From positions 20,926 through 84,925 of the forward strand of contig DATGFN010000017.1 of NCBI GenBank assembly GCA_035308965.1: a stretch of DNA of 64,000 nucleotides, in the 5' to 3' direction. Positions 43,344 through 52,396 of this stretch are shown piece after piece; within the stretch, counting starts at the first letter, position 1; each line of letters starts with the position of its first letter. A model generated the notes under the pieces. It saw only the letters and a program-made list of their open reading frames with translations, ran no database searches and was not told the DNA's origin. The position numbers and the translations under genes are program-made. Origin of the DNA: DASYXZ01 sp035308965. GTDB lineage: Bacteria; Acidobacteriota; Terriglobia; UBA7540.

Positions 43344-46300
43344 TCACGAACCGATTGCAGAATGACGGCCATGCGCGTGAAGCAACTTCCAGAGTTCACG
43401 CACAATGCGCGTTTGCATTTCGGTGTCGGCACTCCGTTCTTCGGCAAGTTCGCGGAATGTGGATTCCATTTGAGTCTCGTAGTCTCTCAAGGCTGCGAGA
43501 GCCCGCTCGCAATCCCGGTCATTCTTGGGGATCGGGTTAGGTCCGGAGTTTCCTCGCTCCGCCGTTTCTGCGGCGAATTCGGCGCGCTCCTTCGAGCCAA
43601 GCTTAATCACGGTCCCATTGATCTGGATTGCTCCCCTGTGGAATAGGTCATGCAGGACTTTAGGTTTGCCCTCCGGTAATGAGACTGTTTCCGTCAGCTC
43701 GGCATCAGGAATAAAGTCGGCGGGAAATTTTCGAATCTGTGCCTTGTCGAATTCCGCCCAAATCTCTTCTGCTATGGTTCGCGGGCTGGCGTGGTCGCGC
43801 CTCGCGGTGATGCGCCGGTTTGCCTGTGCTTTTAAGTCTAGCTGCCTGCCTTCTCTATAGAAACGAGCGAGTTCGGCATACATCTCGGAGCGGAGACGGT
43901 CGCGTTCGGATTTCTCAGTTAACCCCATTGACTCTAGCACCGCATCGTCAATCTCATTGCGGTCACTCAGGGACAATTCTTCGACAAGGTGGAGGCTGGG
44001 CCTTTTCTTCAAGGTGTCAAAAGCTTTCAAAATTCGCGCCTCCGCTTCCTTTGGGGTTTGGCGCACGTCTGGAACAGTCATAGACTTTACGTCGATGACT
44101 TCCGTCTTTAACGTTGCTTCCCCAAGGTTGGAGCGGCCAAACTGAATCTTGGATAGCGCAACGAAACTAGAATTGAGAATTCCGGCCAAAAGGTGAGGTT
44201 TGCCCTCTGTTGAAAAAATGTCAAAGAGGTTGTGGTTCAAAAGGGTACGGCTAGAATTCAGCGCGACGATATGGCGATACTTTTGCGCCATAGGCCATGC
44301 CATTTCACCAGCCTTTCCTGGATTGAGGTCGTACCACGGCCTAGACTTGGCCCGGCTTGCGCATGTGGTTCCTTGGTCAAAACCCTCGCGCTCGCCCCAT
44401 CTGACGTATTTCAGGACGTGAGTACCTTTGAGTTTTTCAGGCGGATCGGATACCAGAAGGATTTTCTTAGAGAGCGTGGCCGGGTCAATTTCGACAGAAT
44501 CGATTTCCATCAAGCTGTGGACTTCGGGTTCCAAATACTCTACTTCAATCAGGTGCCGAGAGTGGTCGCCCGATTCCACAATTCGAACTTTCTTTGTATC
44601 GGCAATTCGGATGCCCCACTTGTTCTTAAACCGTCTTGCGATTGACGGACTGTCGGGCGGAAGTCCCTCGTTGCACTTCTGGATTTCCAGTTCTGTCACG
44701 TCACGGACAAAAAAGAAATCATCCACACCTGAAGTCACGCCTCGTCGGATTTCCGCGATTTGGCCAAGCGGTACAAGCCGTGGGCCGCAAAGGTCAAGTA
44801 GGGTGAAGAAAATATCCGGCGCTCGCAGGTAGATGCCCCACTTCCCGCCCACGTAATTTCCTTGGAAGGATTGTGAGCCTAATCCCGTTGACTCCTGGCG
44901 GTCTAAAGCCGCTGCCACACCAGCGATACCGCCGGTGCATCCGGCTGTCCAGAGTTCGTGTTGATTCAAGACTCTGATACGCCAGCGGTCATCAAGCAAA
45001 TTCTGGGTTTGGTTCTCCACAAAGTCCCGCATCATGCGGGCCGCGTTAAGCGGGTCAGAATCGAAACTCTCCAGTATTTCCTTGAGTGGTTTTTTGAGTT
45101 GTACAAAACGGATTGTGTTGGTAGCCCGTCTCCCCGGGTCGGATTCACGGCGCATGAGAGTGGCAACCGTTGTCACTCTCGCCCCAGTAAACCACGGCTC
45201 ACAGTTCGATTCAAAGAGAGCCAAAACCGCGAAATGTCGCAAAAGCCATTCCTGCAAGTGAAAGCCATATTCGGTATCGAGCCATGAACTGGAAGTCAGA
45301 AAGCCGTAATAGCCTTCCTCCTTCAGGAAGCTCGTAGCGTGTGGCCAAAAATAACAATGAAGGTCAGAGCGACCCGAGAGATCGCAATCGGGGAATTCGT
45401 GCTCTATCACCTTGGTCAACATTTCCTTATACGGCTTGGGCAATTCTTCCTGGCGGACATAGGGCGGGTTCCCAACAACGGCGTCAACCTCCCCAAGTTC
45501 GAGCGGAACCATCTGCTTTCCCTTCCCATGTACAGACATAGGAACATGAAATATAGCCTCGCCTGGTTTCACCTTGAAAAAATCGCTTCGTGCGACTAGA
45601 GGATAATTCCGTGCGTCAATCAGGTCCCGCGTGGCAAGATTGATCGTGGAAAGATGCGCTGCGTAAGCGGATTGATCAATACCCTTGATTTGCTGCAAAA
45701 GATCAACGTGCGGGATGCTGCCGCCGGAGAGTGCACGCTTGAGCGCGTAGGCGCGGACCAGGAATGTGCCTCCTCCGCAAGCGGGGTCAAGCACGGTGGC
45801 CGCTGCGTCTCTGATTGTGAAAGTGTTAATGAGGTCAACGATCTCGCTCCGCGTATAGTGCTGGCCGTATCGGTGCCGCTCTTCGGGGCTAATCAGGCGC
45901 TCAAATATGTGGCCGATGATTTCGTATTCGATTTTGCCAAAGTCAAAGCCCTCGACTTCACGCACAAGCTCGCGCCAACTTAAAACTAGCCCATCATCCA
46001 TGAAAGGCAAAGTGTCCCCGAAATCGCCATCGAACACGGTTTCATAATCGTGAGATATCCGCTTGGCCTCATCGAAAGCCGCAAGCAACACTCGTTGCAG
46101 TTCGCCCGCCGTTTTGGCGGACTCCGAAATCCGAATCTTTCGAAGTGAGGGGAAGCGGCGTCTGAGGGCTTGCTGGAAAACAATTTTATTAACTAAGACG
46201 TAGCAACTGAACTTGGCCACTCGCTCCAAGTTGTCGCGCATGATTTTCGGGTCGTTGGAAATGAGCCAGCCTTGCGCGTCACGCATCCAGGTATCGAGGT

Positions 46301-46910
46301 CTCGGGCAAACTGTTTTTCCTTCCCGTATCGTGCTGTCACCGCATTGCGCGTCTGGAGGATCGGAAGCTCCAATGCAGACTCCAGCATTTTGATAAATTT
46401 TTCGTCAAGCGGCTTGGATCGGATCGGCTCTGCGCCTGCGATGATGCGGGCATAACGGCCCAAGAATTGAGTGAGGAATCCGCGGATCTCGGTTTGAACC
46501 TCTGAGTCTAAGAGTTCTTCACTTCGCGTAATTGAGGTGACGTTGAAGTGTTCCAGGTCGCGCTCGGCAATAGGCTTACCGGCCTCGAATGTTTTCCAGA
46601 GGACAAAGCGGTTTACGTTCCAGGTGAAGAAATAGGTCACGCCTCTAGCGTCCGCTTTGCCGTGCGCGTCCTCCAAAAGCGCGTTTGCGTATGGGGTTTG
46701 GCCGTCTGGCCGGTCCGGGAGTTTAATCTCGCCTGTGAGGACCGCCCGATTTTGGTTATCATACAGCGTAACGTCCCGGCGCTTTCTTCCCTGGCCGGTT
46801 CCTTGTTCGACTTTCGCTTCGGAAAAGGGCAAGCTTGGATTGTCGGCAACTATGCCTTGGATCGTCTTACAAACATCCGCCGCGAAAGTCCATTCGTTAA
46901 TTTCAGGCAT
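43344..46910 (-). CDS. Type IIG-like restriction-modification enzyme (nuclease plus N6-adenine methyltransferase)
   Basis: A 1188-residue single-chain enzyme. Residues 45-63 give RRDVTLYD...GEIK, a PD-(D/E)xK-like nuclease pattern (D46, E61, K63). An N6-adenine methyltransferase follows with RYGQHYTRSEIVDLI (about 347), VLDPACGGGTFLVRA (motif I, 373-387) and VGNPPYVRQEELP (motif IV, 479-491). The last 500 residues look like a target-recognition and helical region. The order nuclease, methyltransferase, recognition domain is that of Type IIG enzymes. BREX PglX was considered and rejected: it lacks the nuclease, and no brx genes are present. Confidence 0.82.
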   Translation of the reverse strand: MPEINEWTFAADVCKTIQGIVADNPSLPFSEAKVEQGTGQGRKRRDVTLYDNQNRAVLTGEIKLPDRPDGQTPYANALLEDAHGKADARGVTYFFTWNVNRFVLWKTFEAGKPIAERDLEHFNVTSITRSEELLDSEVQTEIRGFLTQFLGRYARIIAGAEPIRSKPLDEKFIKMLESALELPILQTRNAVTARYGKEKQFARDLDTWMRDAQGWLISNDPKIMRDNLERVAKFSCYVLVNKIVFQQALRRRFPSLRKIRISESAKTAGELQRVLLAAFDEAKRISHDYETVFDGDFGDTLPFMDDGLVLSWRELVREVEGFDFGKIEYEIIGHIFERLISPEERHRYGQHYTRSEIVDLINTFTIRDAAATVLDPACGGGTFLVRAYALKRALSGGSIPHVDLLQQIKGIDQSAYAAHLSTINLATRDLIDARNYPLVARSDFFKVKPGEAIFHVPMSVHGKGKQMVPLELGEVDAVVGNPPYVRQEELPKPYKEMLTKVIEHEFPDCDLSGRSDLHCYFWPHATSFLKEEGYYGFLTSSSWLDTEYGFHLQEWLLRHFAVLALFESNCEPWFTGARVTTVATLMRRESDPGRRATNTIRFVQLKKPLKEILESFDSDPLNAARMMRDFVENQTQNLLDDRWRIRVLNQHELWTAGCTGGIAGVAAALDRQESTGLGSQSFQGNYVGGKWGIYLRAPDIFFTLLDLCGPRLVPLGQIAEIRRGVTSGVDDFFFVRDVTELEIQKCNEGLPPDSPSIARRFKNKWGIRIADTKKVRIVESGDHSRHLIEVEYLEPEVHSLMEIDSVEIDPATLSKKILLVSDPPEKLKGTHVLKYVRWGEREGFDQGTTCASRAKSRPWYDLNPGKAGEMAWPMAQKYRHIVALNSSRTLLNHNLFDIFSTEGKPHLLAGILNSSFVALSKIQFGRSNLGEATLKTEVIDVKSMTVPDVRQTPKEAEARILKAFDTLKKRPSLHLVEELSLSDRNEIDDAVLESMGLTEKSERDRLRSEMYAELARFYREGRQLDLKAQANRRITARRDHASPRTIAEEIWAEFDKAQIRKFPADFIPDAELTETVSLPEGKPKVLHDLFHRGAIQINGTVIKLGSKERAEFAAETAERGNSGPNPIPKNDRDCERALAALRDYETQMESTFRELAEERSADTEMQTRIVRELWKLLHAHGRHSAIGS

Positions 46911-46992
46911 AAGGCGAAACGACCGGCAATTCCTGATGAAATCTTACACCACAGTGGGATGCTGCACTCAATAAGAAATATGAACGGGCGTC

Positions 46993-47415
46993 TTAGTAAG
47001 GGGGATTTCGGAGGACCACCCACTTTGCCTTCCTCGCCATTTGCTTCGCGTGGGTTTTGAGCTTATTGATTCCCGTATCGGGGCTCGGGCATATCAAAGC
47101 ATGGGATGGGTCATCGGGCAAGACCGGGTCATTCTTTATTGGATCACGGCAAACTATCCATCCCAGTTCTCGCGGCACGGAAGCCTTGAGAGTGAGGAGG
47201 CTGTGGAAAGGGAAATTGGCCAGCACGGACTCGACCGTAGTAATAGATGAAACATGGACCGAGAGTTCTCGATTCGTCCGGTCCAGAAATACAGCGGACG
47301 AAGGCTGCCATTGCATATCTTCGGCAAGAAAAAAACTAGCCTGAAGAGGAATGACTCTGCGCCATAGGTCTTCATCATTTCTAATCGATTCTTGGTCATC
47401 TAATCGCGGTGGCAT
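46993..47415 (-). CDS. Third protein of the TIGR04255-associated module, 140 aa
   Basis: A small protein with EDLWRRVIPLQ at the start, then WQPSSAVFLDRTNRELSVH, PRELGWIVCRDPIKNDPV and DPSHALICP, ending in AKWVVLRNPP. No catalytic motif is obvious. It overlaps the preceding gene by 20 bases. I have an impression that this trio recurs in mobile islands, but no function is known to me. Confidence 0.6.
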   Translation of the reverse strand: MPPRLDDQESIRNDEDLWRRVIPLQASFFLAEDMQWQPSSAVFLDRTNRELSVHVSSITTVESVLANFPFHSLLTLKASVPRELGWIVCRDPIKNDPVLPDDPSHALICPSPDTGINKLKTHAKQMARKAKWVVLRNPPY

Positions 47416-47875
47416 GGGGGTTTTCGGCGGAAAGCCAGTTTAAGAGCATCGGAATGATGGGGTAAACGCGTTCCGCAGGCAAGGGCGTTTCGATCATCAT
47501 TTCGCCCTCCACCATCAGGACCTCAATGGAACCGTTCGGCAACACCTCTATTTCCAGTTCCCGCGATTTCACGTCCCATTCAATCTGTAGGCCCCCTCCT
47601 GCAACGGGAACGATGCGAGGCGCAGTTGGGCACAGCGCTTGACAAGCAGCTAACACTTCGACCGCCCGCTGAACGGCTGGTGTTTGCACAGCCGGACTGC
47701 CATAACTGTCCCAGTTCGCGGGCAACTTCGCAAGCGTCGAAATCGTTCGCAAGGACTCGGCGAATTCAGGGGTCGCCATGAATAGGGGCACTATTCGGCT
47801 GAATTGGGTGTTAGTTGCTGGCTCCCCAAATATCCGCAGTGTGGGCTCAAAAACATCAGTAATTCCGACGTTCAT
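47396..47875 (-). CDS. Second protein of the TIGR04255-associated module, 159 aa
   Basis: It has an LPANWDSYGSPAVQTPAVQR segment and then IVPVAGGGLQIEWDVKSREL, continuing into a short beta hairpin (EIEVLPNGSIEVLMVEGE). The ATG at 47875 follows GGAGGAG and overlaps the stop of the TIGR04255 gene by four bases. The NWDSYG and GGLQIEW blocks recur in uncharacterised island proteins; function unknown. Confidence 0.62.
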   Translation of the reverse strand: MNVGITDVFEPTLRIFGEPATNTQFSRIVPLFMATPEFAESLRTISTLAKLPANWDSYGSPAVQTPAVQRAVEVLAACQALCPTAPRIVPVAGGGLQIEWDVKSRELEIEVLPNGSIEVLMVEGEMMIETPLPAERVYPIIPMLLNWLSAENPHATAIR

Positions 47876-48681
47876 TCTTTTCTCCTCCAGATTTCGTGCA
47901 TCGATTTCGAAGTAAAATCAGTGAATCCTCGAACCACCGATTCCCTGCCTGCATCAAGCCAAGCCAACAAGTCGGAGGTCGAGCTGGATGCTGGTTTACC
48001 ACGCGCAGTTAGAGTCAACTGAAGGGTTTCCTTCGCATCTGACGGCCTAAAAGCATGAATAAAAGTTATACGCAAGCGCCCTTTGTTTTGCGGCATCGGG
48101 TAGCTAAGGTTAAAGGAAGCGCTTTCCGGATTCGGCAAGTAGTTTTCTGACGTAGCACCCGTCCAGGACGGAAAGACCTTCGGCAAGTCCGCGAAGCTCT
48201 CCCATCCGTTTCCACGATCTATGTGATTGACGTAAGTAACCTCGCACTGTCGGATGTCGGGTTTTCCGAATCCTTGAGAGTTTAAGAACTCACAGAAAAC
48301 CGTCCAATCTCGTTCGAACGCCGGACGAGTCGTTTCATAATGCGGGTACGGCTCGCTCCCAGACACCTTTCGCCAATTGTGAATAAGGCGGTCATTCTGA
48401 AGTTGGATCAACTCAGTTTTAGGCGCGTTTAGAAACCAGCACCGAACCGCCGGGGTGGAAACAATTTCCAATTTGGGGACTTCAGGCTGTTTGAATTGCA
48501 GAACAGCAGGCTCAATATCGGGGGCCAGAGGCGGGTTGACCTCCGCAGTTGGGTACAACTCTTTTATATTCTGCCAAAACAAACCAAAATGTGGGATTTG
48601 CCACCCCTCTACCGGAGTGAACAGGACTCCCAGCGCCGTTTCGGTCACTGGCGGATTGTCATAGTCCGGCACGATTCTCAT
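47872..48681 (-). CDS. TIGR04255 family protein
   Basis: A 269-residue protein of the sporadically distributed TIGR04255 family. The N-terminus DYDNPPVTETALGVLF and the central LIQLQNDRLIHNWRKVSG match the family pattern as I remember it, and RQCEVTYVNHI follows. The family has no known activity. This gene leads a three-gene overlapping operon, and its ATG lies only seven bases from a TATATA box, so the transcript may be leaderless. Confidence 0.72.
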   Translation of the reverse strand: MRIVPDYDNPPVTETALGVLFTPVEGWQIPHFGLFWQNIKELYPTAEVNPPLAPDIEPAVLQFKQPEVPKLEIVSTPAVRCWFLNAPKTELIQLQNDRLIHNWRKVSGSEPYPHYETTRPAFERDWTVFCEFLNSQGFGKPDIRQCEVTYVNHIDRGNGWESFADLPKVFPSWTGATSENYLPNPESASFNLSYPMPQNKGRLRITFIHAFRPSDAKETLQLTLTARGKPASSSTSDLLAWLDAGRESVVRGFTDFTSKSMHEIWRRKE

Positions 48682-48687
48682 TCAGTG

Positions 48688-48716
48688 TATATAGGCTCGC
48701 TGTTCAAGAGTTTCAG
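48688..48716 (-). promoter_or_regulatory. Candidate promoter, possibly leaderless, for the TIGR04255 operon
   Basis: On the minus strand CTGAAA (48711-48716) and TATATA (48688-48693) are 17 bases apart. The start codon at 48681 would lie at or next to the transcription start, and no ribosome site precedes it. Confidence 0.4.
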
Positions 48717-48777
48717 ACATGGCGCAGGTGTTTTTCTCTGGCCAAATTCGTTGAGAGAACTTTTAGTCTATCCAAGC

Positions 48778-48797
48778 CTCTTGCAACCATGCAAGAG
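48778..48797. repeat. Perfect 8-bp hairpin
   Basis: CTCTTGCA (48778-48785), loop ACCA, TGCAAGAG (48790-48797). It sits in the 320-base non-coding stretch between the TIGR04255 operon and the transposase remnant, where nothing else was recognised. Confidence 0.45.
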
Positions 48798-49001
48798 CCC
48801 CGATGATAACGCAGGTCCCAAAGGTTAGGCGGCACAAAGAATACTTCGCTTTTGGTGTGCCGTGTGTGGATGAGGAGAGAGCGTCTCATTATGCCCAAAT
48901 ACAATTAGAAGGATAGACCAAAAGCTAATTAATATCAATCGCTTGTAATTCCTGGTGTTGGGTGAGTCGAGTGTTGCCGATTTTATCAGACGAGCCATTG
49001 G

Positions 49002-49304
49002 TACGGCCCAGGAAAAGTTATCGAGACGGTTCCAAACCCAATTATGGGAAACCCTGACCTTGACCACATCTCGATAAGTATGGTCGAACGCGCCAACTTG
49101 ACTGTAAGGATGCACCTGCGGCGATTCACGCGGCTCACCAATGGCTTCAGCAAGAGCTTGCTGCATCTGAAGGCTGCCGTGTGCCTGTTTGCGATGTACT
49201 ATAATTTCTGCCGCGTTCATATGACCTTGCGAGTTACCCCTGCGATGGAGGCTGCGTTGACAGATCACGTTTGGACTGTGCTGGAACTTCTTCGTTGTTC
49301 TTAA
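49002..49304 (+). pseudogene. IS1-like transposase, C-terminal fragment
   Basis: The frame reads YGPGKVIETVPNP, then GNPDLDHISISMVERANLTV, FTRLTNGFSKSLLHLKAAV and AMYYNFCRVHMTLRVTPAM, which matches the C-terminal part of IS1-family transposases. The DNA-binding and most of the catalytic region is missing, because the frame is open only from about 48966. It is a remnant. Its 3' end is antisense to the end of the next minus-strand gene. Confidence 0.75.
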
Positions 49305-50115
49305 CAACTGGAGAAAGTCTTGGTTTCCATCGGATTTGAATGTGATCGGCAGGAAGAAATACCTTCCTATAGAGGTACTCGTTACCGTTGAGTTGGTCCG
49401 GGAGAGAAGCATTGATTTCCAAGTTGTCTTTTGCGCTTATTCGTACCCGGGGATTAATTGCTGGAACGGAAAAGTTAAATGTGAAAAAATCGTGAACTCC
49501 CTTCGTAACTGTAAACTTTAAGTAGGCTGATACATGGTCTTTCTTACGCATCACGATTTTCTTCTTCGCCTTCCATTCGAGAACCATCGGCTCATCGGGC
49601 TTAGGTGTCAGTGTAGGATGGCTTTCCGAGTAGCTGTCTTTGTCATTTGATTCAACGGTCACTGATGCCTGCAAAATCCTCCCGCGTTCGGACTCTTCAA
49701 ATGCCATGCCTTGTTGATATTCTGTTTTCTTTGCCGCCACGATAGTCCATCGGAGTGAAACTTCCAATAACACAGAGTTTTCAGACAACTTTGCTACACT
49801 AGCTTCGATCTCTGTGCCTTCCCGATAGGTTTCGAGACCAAATAGTGCCTTTTGGAAGGTATCTCGAATATCTGGGGGGAAATCAATCCCAAGTAGATGC
49901 TGAAATATCTCGTTTGCTAGGTCTTCTACAAGATCGCGCTTCAGAAGCGGATCGACAATCAGCGCCAAAATACCCGCGATTAGAATTGCATCCGACGCGG
50001 TCAAAACTAACTGACTTGATGGAATGCGCCACATAAGTAAGAGCGCGGCCGCTATCAGAAGCAGGGCTGCCATCCACATTCTTAACCATGGCCAACGCGC
50101 CCCCGTTGTTATCAT
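49234..50115 (-). CDS. Membrane-anchored hypothetical protein with a tail derived from IS sequence
   Basis: A 293-residue protein with two N-terminal transmembrane helices (about residues 10-30 and 37-55), then a large soluble region with no recognised motif. The ATG at 50115 follows AAGGAGAAC, and the longer frame upstream is rejected. The last 23 or so codons (VPAQSKRDLS and on) lie within sequence antisense to the transposase remnant, so the natural C-terminus was probably replaced. It is divergent from a small membrane protein 170 bases away. Confidence 0.65.
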   Translation of the reverse strand: MITTGARWPWLRMWMAALLLIAAALLLMWRIPSSQLVLTASDAILIAGILALIVDPLLKRDLVEDLANEIFQHLLGIDFPPDIRDTFQKALFGLETYREGTEIEASVAKLSENSVLLEVSLRWTIVAAKKTEYQQGMAFEESERGRILQASVTVESNDKDSYSESHPTLTPKPDEPMVLEWKAKKKIVMRKKDHVSAYLKFTVTKGVHDFFTFNFSVPAINPRVRISAKDNLEINASLPDQLNGNEYLYRKVFLPADHIQIRWKPRLSPVVKNNEEVPAQSKRDLSTQPPSQG

Positions 50116-50285
50116 ACTGTTCTCCTTAAATTGTGAGGTGGACAGTATCCTATCATGCAACGATACGTCTAAATCACCATCCATTTCCCTATCGGGGGTC
50201 ATCGCACCCCCAATCCACGGTTTCGGCAACACGGGCCTTACTACCCACCCTGACCTGTGTTAGCTTTATCGGAGAAGAAAGACCC

Positions 50286-50621
50286 ATGAACAACCGCCAG
50301 AAGATTGCGGTCAAAATCGTTGTGATTATCTTCGTTCCTATTGCCTTCGGATTTCTGTTAACCCTTGGAATCCCGTGGTTTGGTACATTGGTTGCGCGGG
50401 CGCTGCTGGATACGATTGATGAAATTGTGAGATTGCCACTGTTGTTTGTCGCTGGTCTTCTTACTTTGATTGTAAGGGGAATTGCCCAAGAACGGCCCAA
50501 AACTTCATGGATTAAAGTCTGGAAGGTCGTCAAGTTGGCCTGGAAGGTGTACGGCTTGATTTTGGTCGCTTCCATCCTTTTTGCAGTGGGCGCGTTCATA
50601 GCTGACCGTTTGCTTACCTAG
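50286..50621 (+). CDS. Small membrane protein, 111 aa
   Basis: Three hydrophobic segments are seen: IAVKIVVIIFVPIAFGFLLT, a helix near residues 47-63 (LPLLFVAGLLTLIVRG) and a C-terminal one (YGLILVASILFAVGAFIA). Basic residues flank each. The ATG at 50286 is preceded by GGAGAAG. It is the main plus-strand gene in the element. Its function is unknown; divergence from another membrane protein may indicate a paired role. Confidence 0.6.
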   Translation: MNNRQKIAVKIVVIIFVPIAFGFLLTLGIPWFGTLVARALLDTIDEIVRLPLLFVAGLLTLIVRGIAQERPKTSWIKVWKVVKLAWKVYGLILVASILFAVGAFIADRLLT

Positions 50622-50907
50622 AAGATCCAGTAAAAGCCTTTTCTCGCTTGTTCATTTTTCGTTTGGAAGACGCCTGTTCGACATTCATCAGGTCCAGCCC
50701 GTGACGCAGTGGGTCTGCAATGAGTTTAGTGGGATGAAGGATGTACGGGTTAGGTGGCAGGTTCGCAACCTTGTTGGGGTCGAGACCGCGGCGAAGAGGA
50801 TCGGTAGTAAATTTAGTTAACGACAGCCCTGTCGCGCTGGCAGCAGGCACAGGGGTTCCTTTAGACCCACGAAATAATCTCGGCTTGGCAACAGGCTGTT
50901 CACCCAT
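50614..50907 (-). CDS. Hypothetical protein with two internal 18-residue repeats, 97 aa
   Basis: The sequence contains LTKFTTDPLRRGLDPNKV and, after a short linker, PTKLIADPLRHGLDLMNV, an internal duplication. The protein is basic at the C-terminus (SSKRKMNKREK). ATG at 50907 has AGAGGA eight bases upstream. It follows the helix-turn-helix/coiled-coil gene by 12 bases and converges on the small membrane protein with an 8-base overlap. No family recognised. Confidence 0.55.
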   Translation of the reverse strand: MGEQPVAKPRLFRGSKGTPVPAASATGLSLTKFTTDPLRRGLDPNKVANLPPNPYILHPTKLIADPLRHGLDLMNVEQASSKRKMNKREKAFTGSSR

Positions 50908-50919
50908 CACCTAATTCCT

Positions 50920-52269
50920 CTAAGTAATTTCATTGTCGATAATCTTGCGGGTCAATTTACGGACATCCTCGCCAGTCTCATCTCCAGACAGCTTCCAGTC
51001 AAGGTGGCGTCGGACGGACTCGCGAAGTTCGGCTGTGAATTCCGAGTCCCAATAATCTTCGTCTGAGAGTCGGCCTTTGCATTTCAACTCCAGCAGGTAA
51101 CTAGAAACCTCCGCGATTCCTTGTTGAATGAGACTAGCCGTGCGCGCCTGGCGCTGCGCTTCTACCTGCTTTCGTTCTATTTCCCGGCGGGCCTCTGCGA
51201 TTGTCGGCTCCAGGGCATCTCTGGCGTCGGTGTCGGAAATGTCCAAGGGAAGCCCGGCAAGTATTTCCGCGCACTCTCGGCGAACGCGTGCTCGGTCGCC
51301 GTCGGTGGCGTGCCAGGGTAGTGCGAACACCGCCCATTTTAGAATCCTCACGTCTAGCTCCCGCTTTTCCACTGCCTGCCGGATCTGCTTGATTGCCTCA
51401 TCCGCTGCTACTCGTATCTCGCAGTCAGTTGCGGACAAATCGAGCCGTTTGAGGGCCTCGCGGATTGCAGCTCCTGCGCGTACTTTTTCGGCCTCTGTCG
51501 CGGAGTTCGTCAGATTCCACAACACCTGTTTGGTGATGCTCTGCCGCCTCGCCTGTGCATCGCGCTCGGCTTTCAAGGGTTCGACCAAGGCGGCCAAACC
51601 GCGAGCGAGAATGGCGGCCATTCTAGGCTCGTCATGGGGCTGGCGCTTTTCAATTTCGGCTTCCAAGAACTCAAGGATTTCCTTGAGTTGGATGGCTGTC
51701 AGCCAAATGTACTGGTAAGCGGCCAATGTCTCTTTTGCTTTGTCCATCCATCGGGTGCGAAACTCAGCCAATGCCTTCTCCGCCTCGCGCCTTACCCATT
51801 CTTCGGCCTGCTCACGTTCGCGGCGCTCTTTGTCTCGCGCTTTCTCGAGTTCTAGCCGTTGGCACTCCAATTCAATCTCGGCTTGACGTTGGGCAATTTT
51901 TTCTTCGCGCGCTTGGGCCTCCGCCTCTTGCCTATCGGCCTCTTCATCCTCCTCGCGCTCAAGTTTCGCCAAGTCGCGCTTTGCTCGGTGCTCCTGCGCT
52001 TCCAGTGCCAGTTCCTCAATCCGTTCTCGGCGATTTTGCAAGACGGACGAAGCCTCGCGGACGGGCCGGGCCTTGGCCTCTTGTTGGTTCTTTACAGCCT
52101 CGATGGTTTCAGCGGTCACCCGGAGATGTCCGCCTGGGGTCCGAAATCCTTCCACTGCGCCACCTTTCACCATCCGCTTAAGTGTGGGGACTGAGACGCC
52201 TAGCGAAGTGGCTGCGTCGCTCGCATTGTAAGAATCTGCCAAGAGTCGATTTTTGCGGGTTTTTTTCAC
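50920..52269 (-). CDS. Helix-turn-helix protein with long coiled coil, 449 aa
   Basis: Residues 14-60 form an excisionase/MerR-like DNA-binding domain (YNASDAATSLGVSVPTLKRM, then GAVEGFRTPGGHLRV). A highly charged coiled coil runs from about 75 to 180, rich in Glu, Arg, Ala and Gln. The remaining 270 residues are largely helical, with no catalytic motif that I can see. It starts at GTG (52269) without a strong ribosome site. A structural or segregation-like DNA-binding protein would fit, but this is inference from shape only. Confidence 0.6.
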   Translation of the reverse strand: MKKTRKNRLLADSYNASDAATSLGVSVPTLKRMVKGGAVEGFRTPGGHLRVTAETIEAVKNQQEAKARPVREASSVLQNRRERIEELALEAQEHRAKRDLAKLEREEDEEADRQEAEAQAREEKIAQRQAEIELECQRLELEKARDKERREREQAEEWVRREAEKALAEFRTRWMDKAKETLAAYQYIWLTAIQLKEILEFLEAEIEKRQPHDEPRMAAILARGLAALVEPLKAERDAQARRQSITKQVLWNLTNSATEAEKVRAGAAIREALKRLDLSATDCEIRVAADEAIKQIRQAVEKRELDVRILKWAVFALPWHATDGDRARVRRECAEILAGLPLDISDTDARDALEPTIAEARREIERKQVEAQRQARTASLIQQGIAEVSSYLLELKCKGRLSDEDYWDSEFTAELRESVRRHLDWKLSGDETGEDVRKLTRKIIDNEIT

Positions 52270-52396
52270 GGTTTTTCTAGCCGATTTTTTCCGGTTCTTT
52301 CCGCTTCGACTCTCGGCGGGCCATCGGACTTTTTTCGACTTCTTACGATTCTATCGGGATTTGTTTGGATGGTCATTTTACGGGCGGAAGGATGAC

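Noticed and set aside
43344..46910. BREX PglX methyltransferase
   Set aside because: An N-terminal D...ExK nuclease pattern is present and no brxA, brxB, brxC, pglZ or brxL gene is nearby.
48825..49412. Minus-strand 195-codon frame
   Set aside because: It runs antisense through the transposase remnant and overlaps the real 3' end of the membrane gene in another frame.
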